This document shows, piece after piece, positions 59,841-64,000 of a stretch of DNA of 64,000 nucleotides. This DNA comes from Pseudomonas antarctica (GTDB lineage: Bacteria > Pseudomonadota > Gammaproteobacteria > Pseudomonadales > Pseudomonadaceae), in assembly GCF_900624995.1 (NCBI RefSeq), contig NZ_UYXQ01000002.1, positions 124,001 through 188,000 on the forward strand, written 5' to 3'. The first letter of the stretch is position 1. Each line of letters opens with the position of its first letter. The notes under the pieces were generated by a model. The model did not search any database, had not been told where the DNA came from, and saw only the letters and a list, made by a program, of their open reading frames with translations. The position numbers and the translations under genes were made by a program.

Positions 59841-61178
59841 ATGTCCATGACTCCCCGCGAAATCGTCCATGAACTTAATCGCCATATCATCGGCCAGGAC
59901 GATGCCAAGCGCGCCGTTGCTATTGCGCTGCGTAACCGCTGGCGCCGGATGCAACTGCCCGAAGAATTGCGCGTTGAAGTAACCCCGAAGAACATCCTGA
60001 TGATCGGCCCTACCGGCGTCGGTAAAACCGAGATCGCACGGCGCCTGGCCAAGCTGGCCAACGCCCCGTTCATCAAGGTCGAAGCCACCAAGTTCACCGA
60101 AGTGGGCTATGTGGGCCGTGACGTCGAGTCGATCATCCGTGACCTGGCCGACGCCGCCCTGAAGTTGCTGCGCGAACAGGAAATGACCAAGGTCAGCCAC
60201 CGCGCCGAAGACGCGGCCGAAGAGCGCATTCTTGACGCCCTGCTGCCACCGGCACGCATGGGCTTCAACGAAGATGCCGCGCCGTCGTCCGACTCCAACA
60301 CCCGCCAGCTGTTCCGCAAGCGCCTGCGTGAAGGCCAGCTGGATGACAAGGAAATCGAGATCGAAGTCGCCGAAGTCTCCGGCGTCGATATCTCGGCACC
60401 GCCTGGCATGGAAGAAATGACCAGCCAACTGCAGAACCTGTTCGCCAACATGGGCAAGGGCAAGAAGAAAAGCCGCAAGCTCAAGGTCAAGGAAGCGCTG
60501 AAACTGGTGCGCGACGAAGAGGCCGGGCGCCTGGTGAATGAGGAAGAACTCAAGGCCAAGGCCCTGGAAGCGGTCGAGCAACACGGCATCGTGTTTATCG
60601 ACGAGATCGACAAGGTGGCCAAGCGCGGTAACTCCGGTGGCGTCGATGTGTCCCGCGAAGGCGTGCAGCGCGACCTGCTGCCGCTAATCGAAGGCTGCAC
60701 CGTGAACACCAAGCTGGGCATGGTCAAGACTGACCACATCCTGTTTATTGCTTCGGGTGCATTCCACCTGAGCAAGCCAAGCGACCTGGTGCCGGAGCTG
60801 CAAGGCCGTCTGCCGATTCGCGTGGAACTCAAAGCGCTGACCCCGGGCGACTTCGAGCGCATTCTCAGCGAGCCGCACGCGTCGCTCACCGAGCAATACC
60901 GCGAGCTGTTGAAAACCGAGGGCTTAGGGATTGAGTTCCTGCCGGACGGTATCAAACGCCTTGCGGAGATTGCCTGGCAGGTCAACGAGAAGACCGAGAA
61001 CATCGGTGCGCGTCGCCTGCACACCTTGCTTGAGCGCCTGTTGGAAGAAGTGTCCTTCAGCGCCGGCGACATGGCCGGCTCGCAGAATGGCGAAGCGATC
61101 AAGATCGATGCTGACTACGTGAATAGCCACCTGGGCGAATTGGCGCAGAACGAAGACCTGTCTCGTTATATCCTGTAA
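59841..61178 (+). CDS. hslU: HslU ATPase/unfoldase
   Basis: This 445-residue AAA+ unfoldase feeds substrates to HslV. It has the Walker [12 protein letters not shown], the pore motif GYVGRDVES, an I-domain (about 110-245) and the Walker [10 protein letters not shown]. The sensor-2 GARRLHT and the C-terminal DLSRYIL that docks into HslV are also present. It lies 37 bases after hslV in the same operon. Confidence 0.97.
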   Translation: MSMTPREIVHELNRHIIGQDDAKRAVAIALRNRWRRMQLPEELRVEVTPKNILMIGPTGVGKTEIARRLAKLANAPFIKVEATKFTEVGYVGRDVESIIRDLADAALKLLREQEMTKVSHRAEDAAEERILDALLPPARMGFNEDAAPSSDSNTRQLFRKRLREGQLDDKEIEIEVAEVSGVDISAPPGMEEMTSQLQNLFANMGKGKKKSRKLKVKEALKLVRDEEAGRLVNEEELKAKALEAVEQHGIVFIDEIDKVAKRGNSGGVDVSREGVQRDLLPLIEGCTVNTKLGMVKTDHILFIASGAFHLSKPSDLVPELQGRLPIRVELKALTPGDFERILSEPHASLTEQYRELLKTEGLGIEFLPDGIKRLAEIAWQVNEKTENIGARRLHTLLERLLEEVSFSAGDMAGSQNGEAIKIDADYVNSHLGELAQNEDLSRYIL

Positions 61179-61196
61179 GCCTCACAGGAAATGGTT

Positions 61197-61319
61197 TGTG
61201 TAGGAGCCAGGCTTGTGTGGGAGCTGGCTTGCCTGCGATAGCATCACCTCAGTGTTCCTGAAACACCGAGGTGCCTGCATCGCGGGCAAGCCCGGTGCCC
61301 ACACAAGCCTGCTCCCACA
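61197..61319. repeat. Nested REPIN (double inverted repeat)
   Basis: A GCTGGC-type REP arm pair (from 61216) sits inside a second inverted pair: TGTGTAGGAGCCAGGCTTGT (61197-61216) against ACAAGCCTGCTCCCACA (61303-61319). It looks like a REPIN that gained an additional arm pair. Confidence 0.8.
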
Positions 61320-61364
61320 TTAAGCCGGTTCCTTCAGGAGGATCATCTCTGAGCGAACCCCCAA

Positions 61365-61742
61365 ATGACCCAATTCCCTACTGCTGTAAACCTGCACAAA
61401 ACCTCCAACACCCTCGGCCTCACCTACGGGCCCGACGAGGTGTACCAGCTCTCTGCTGAACTGCTGCGCACCCACTCGCCTTCCGCCGAGGTCCAGGGCC
61501 ACGGCAAACCGATCCTGCAATTCGGCAAGCTCAACGTCCGGCTGATCAAGATAGAACCGGCCGGTCAGTACGCACTGAAATTGACCTTCGACGACGGGCA
61601 TGACAGCGGACTGTTCACCTGGGACTACCTCTACCAGTTGGCCGTGCGTCAGGACGCGCTGTGGGCCGACTATCTTGCTGAACTCAAAGCGGCCGGCAAA
61701 ACCCGCGACCCGAGTCATTCGGTCGTGCGGCTGATGCTCTAA
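61365..61742 (+). CDS. DUF971 (GBBH-like N-terminal domain) protein
   Basis: This 125-residue protein of the DUF971 family has the core LGLTYGPDEVYQLSAELLRTHSPSAE and SGLFTWDYLYQL, a fold also found at the N-terminus of gamma-butyrobetaine hydroxylase. Its function is unknown. Its place between hslU and phaC1 is conserved in Pseudomonas as far as I recall. The start has AGGAGG about 30 bases upstream but a weaker spacing near the ATG. Confidence 0.85.
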   Translation: MTQFPTAVNLHKTSNTLGLTYGPDEVYQLSAELLRTHSPSAEVQGHGKPILQFGKLNVRLIKIEPAGQYALKLTFDDGHDSGLFTWDYLYQLAVRQDALWADYLAELKAAGKTRDPSHSVVRLML

Positions 61743-61839
61743 CTCAGGCGTCTTGCTCTTTAGAGGGCATTTTCTAATTTCATCTGCTTGAATGCCCTGT
61801 CGCGTGGTCAACGATTGGCCCGCTTGCGAAAAAAATTAA

Positions 61840-61907
61840 ACTCGGGTAACCAATGGAACTGGCAAGTTCCCTGCATTTGACGATGCGGTATTTACGGTCA
61901 CCCGAGT
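61840..61907 (+). promoter_or_regulatory. Sigma54-like promoter with flanking 12-bp inverted repeat before phaC1
   Basis: TGGCAAGTTCCCTGC (61860-61874) has GG and GC exactly ten bases apart and fits the sigma54 -24/-12 consensus TGGCACGN4TTGC at most positions. It is bracketed by ACTCGGGTAACC (61840-61851) and GGTCACCCGAGT (61896-61907), inverted copies differing at one position. A sigma54-like promoter before phaC1 has been described in other Pseudomonas. Further upstream AGGGCATT/AATGCCCT (61764-61798) could form a terminator-like stem. Confidence 0.6.
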
Positions 61908-61991
61908 CGCAGTACCAGGCTGGTGTCGTGTATCGAAATTAGGTGCGCAGCAATCGCCGGTACTCGTCTTTCGGACAATGGAGCGTCGTAG

Positions 61992-63671
61992 ATGAGTAAC
62001 AAGAATAACGATGACTTGAAACGCCAGGCCTCGGAAAACACCCTGGGGCTGAACCCGATCATCGCGTTACGAAAAAAGGACTTATTAGCCTCGGCGAAGA
62101 TGGTGCTGACCCAAGCGATCAAGCAACCGTTGCACAGCGTCAAGCACGTCGCCCATTTTGGCGTCGAATTGAAGAACGTGATGTTTGGCAAATCCGCGCT
62201 GGTGCCCGAAGGCGATGACCGTCGCTTCAACGACCCTGCCTGGAGCCAGAACCCGCTCTACAAACGTTACCTGCAAACTTACCTGGCGTGGCGCAAGGAA
62301 CTGCACGACTGGATCGGCGACAGTAACCTGTCAGAGCAGGACATCAGCCGTGGCCACTTCGTGATCAACCTGATGACCGAAGCCATGGCCCCCACCAACA
62401 GCGCGGCCAACCCGGCGGCGGTCAAACGCTTCTTTGAAACCGGCGGCAAAAGCCTGCTCGATGGCTTGTCCCACTTGGCCAAGGACATGGTGCACAACGG
62501 CGGTATGCCGAGCCAGGTCAACATGGGCGCCTTTGAAGTCGGCAAGAGCCTGGGCACCACCGAAGGCGCCGTGGTCTTTCGCAACGACGTACTGGAGCTG
62601 ATCCAGTACAAGCCGATCACCGAACAGGTGCACGAGCGCCCATTGTTGGTGGTGCCGCCGCAGATCAACAAATTTTATGTATTCGACCTGAGCCCGGAAA
62701 AGAGCCTGGCGCGCTTCTGCCTGCGTAATGGTTTGCAGACGTTTATCATCAGTTGGCGCAACCCCACCAAGGCCCAGCGCGAGTGGGGCCTGTCGACCTA
62801 TATCGAGGCGCTCAAGGAAGCGGTCGATGTGGTCACGGCGATTACCGGCAGCAAAGACATCAACATGCTCGGCGCCTGCTCCGGCGGTATCACCTGCACC
62901 GCGCTGCTGGGCCACTACGCGGCGCTGGGTGAAAAGAAGGTCAACGCCCTGACCCTGCTGGTGAGCGTGCTCGACACCACGCTGGATACCCAGGTGGCGT
63001 TATTTGTCGACGAACAGACCCTGGAAGCGGCCAAGCGCCATTCCTACCAGGCTGGCGTGCTGGAAGGCCGCGACATGGCCAAGGTGTTTGCCTGGATGCG
63101 CCCCAATGATTTGATCTGGAACTACTGGGTCAATAACTACCTGCTCGGCAACGAGCCGCCGGTGTTCGACATCCTGTTCTGGAACAACGACACCACGCGC
63201 CTGCCCGCAGCCTTCCACGGCGACCTGATCGAACTGTTCAAGAACAACCCGCTGGTGCGCGCCAATGCCTTGGAGGTGTGCGGCACGCCGATCGACCTCA
63301 AGCAGGTCACCGCCGATATCTATTCCCTGGCCGGCACCAACGACCACATCACACCGTGGCAGTCTTGCTACAAGTCGGCGCAACTGTTTGGTGGCAAGGT
63401 CGAGTTTGTGTTGTCCAGCAGCGGGCATATCCAGAGCATCCTCAACCCGCCAGGCAACCCCAAGGCGCGCTACCAGACCAGTGATGGTCTGGCGGGCAAG
63501 GCGCTGGAGTGGCAGGAGAATGCAACCAAGCATACTGACTCGTGGTGGCTGCATTGGCAGGCCTGGCAAGCGGAGCGGGCGGGAAAATTGAAGAAAGCAC
63601 CTACAAGCCTGGGTAACAAAACTTATGCCGCAGCTGAGGCTGCGCCGGGTACTTATGTGCATGAAAGATAA
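61992..63671 (+). CDS. phaC1: Class II polyhydroxyalkanoate synthase PhaC1
   Basis: This 559-residue enzyme polymerises medium-chain 3-hydroxyacyl-CoA into PHA on granules. The lipase-like box is GACSGG with catalytic Cys296. The Asp in TNDHITPW and the His in SSGHIQSI complete the triad. N-terminal and overall length match Pseudomonas PhaC1. A sigma54-like site lies upstream. The phaZ gene follows after a REPIN, starting the usual phaC1-Z-C2-D order, of which only phaZ begins in this window. Confidence 0.97.
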   Translation: MSNKNNDDLKRQASENTLGLNPIIALRKKDLLASAKMVLTQAIKQPLHSVKHVAHFGVELKNVMFGKSALVPEGDDRRFNDPAWSQNPLYKRYLQTYLAWRKELHDWIGDSNLSEQDISRGHFVINLMTEAMAPTNSAANPAAVKRFFETGGKSLLDGLSHLAKDMVHNGGMPSQVNMGAFEVGKSLGTTEGAVVFRNDVLELIQYKPITEQVHERPLLVVPPQINKFYVFDLSPEKSLARFCLRNGLQTFIISWRNPTKAQREWGLSTYIEALKEAVDVVTAITGSKDINMLGACSGGITCTALLGHYAALGEKKVNALTLLVSVLDTTLDTQVALFVDEQTLEAAKRHSYQAGVLEGRDMAKVFAWMRPNDLIWNYWVNNYLLGNEPPVFDILFWNNDTTRLPAAFHGDLIELFKNNPLVRANALEVCGTPIDLKQVTADIYSLAGTNDHITPWQSCYKSAQLFGGKVEFVLSSSGHIQSILNPPGNPKARYQTSDGLAGKALEWQENATKHTDSWWLHWQAWQAERAGKLKKAPTSLGNKTYAAAEAAPGTYVHER

Positions 63672-63706
63672 CAACACACATATTTGGGATTGAAATGGGA
63701 TCAAAC

Positions 63707-63794
63707 GTGGGAGCGGGCTTGCTCGCGAATGCGGTGTGCCAGCCAGCACATCTGATACTGATACACCGCTTTCGCGAGCAAGCCCGCTCCCACA
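63707..63794. repeat. REPIN (GCGGGC type)
   Basis: Arms GTGGGAGCGGGCTTGCTCGC and complement lie between phaC1 and phaZ. Its hairpin inside the transcript could uncouple expression of the synthase from the depolymerase. Confidence 0.92.
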
Positions 63795-63834
63795 ATGACT
63801 GCATTCCAGCTGTAACACTCCACAGGGCTTGAGC

Positions 63835-64000
63835 ATGCCGCAACCGTTCATCTTCCGTACCATCGACCTGGATGGCCAGACCCTCCGTACGGCGGTACGC
63901 CCGGGCAAGCCTCACTTGACGCCGCTGCTGATCTTCAACGGCATCGGCGCCAACCTTGAGCTGGTGTTTCCGTTCGTCCAGGCGCTGGACCCGGACTTGG
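63835..64000 (+). CDS. phaZ: Polyhydroxyalkanoate depolymerase, 5' part
   Basis: The first 55 residues of the intracellular medium-chain PHA depolymerase are visible, beginning MPQPFIFRTIDLDGQTLRTA and including LLIFNGIGANLEL, the start of the alpha/beta-hydrolase core. The window ends before the catalytic serine. It would mobilise the polymer made by PhaC1. The start ATG is the first in frame after the REPIN. Confidence 0.9.
   Translation, partial: MPQPFIFRTIDLDGQTLRTAVRPGKPHLTPLLIFNGIGANLELVFPFVQALDPDL

Overview
The window is a stretch of a Pseudomonas chromosome, most likely from the P. fluorescens group. The evidence is the high-GC coding, the close match of almost every housekeeping protein to Pseudomonas family members, the pil-aro-damX-gltBD-hemE and priA-argS-hslVU-pha gene orders, and many copies of the paired short palindromic repeats (REP doublets, REPINs) typical of that group. 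No tRNA, rRNA, prophage, insertion sequence or CRISPR array was seen.

Layout. 1-548: 3' end of putA. 0.7-11.9 kb: an acyl-CoA dehydrogenase, a zapA/zapB-like pair, a chemoreceptor, a NhaP2-type antiporter, an MscK-type mechanosensitive channel and the AMPylase SelO. 11.9-14.1 kb: a HigBA toxin-antitoxin pair, thioredoxin 2 (trxC) and an orphan ParA-type ATPase. 14.5-31.8 kb: twenty tightly packed genes forming an aryl polyene (APE) pigment gene cluster. 31.8-32.5 kb: a large composite palindrome with a REPIN at its centre. 32.6-34.9 kb: a divergent LysR regulator/MFS exporter pair. 34.9-52.1 kb: the conserved block hemE, gltD, gltB, damX, aroB, aroK, pilQ, pilOP, pilN, pilM (all minus strand), then divergent ponA. 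52.1-64 kb: malic enzyme, rpmE, priA, argS, a SPOR protein, hslV, hslU, a DUF971 protein, phaC1 and the 5' end of phaZ.

How the APE genes work together. An aromatic amino acid ammonia-lyase could supply an aryl-acrylate starter. A fused adenylation/dehydratase protein would load it on one of two acyl carrier proteins. Two ketosynthases, a chain-length-factor-like partner, a ketoreductase and two dehydratase domains would extend it to the conjugated polyene. A methyltransferase and a flavin enzyme carrying a halogenase-type motif could decorate it. Acyltransferases and a glycosyltransferase would attach it to a lipid, and an MMPL exporter with a LolA-like protein and two lipoproteins would move it to the outer membrane. 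These roles come from family membership and known APE clusters; only the motifs cited per gene are read from this sequence.

The most unusual features are: (i) a reduced type IV pilus alignment module, with PilM lacking most of its second lobe, PilO and PilP fused into one protein, and a secretin too short to carry AMIN domains; (ii) the halogenase-like flavoprotein and the synthetase-dehydratase fusion in the APE cluster; (iii) a near-consensus heat-shock promoter before hslV; (iv) a sigma54-like promoter bracketed by a 12-bp inverted repeat before phaC1; (v) an 11-bp perfect stem overlapping the selO ribosome binding site.
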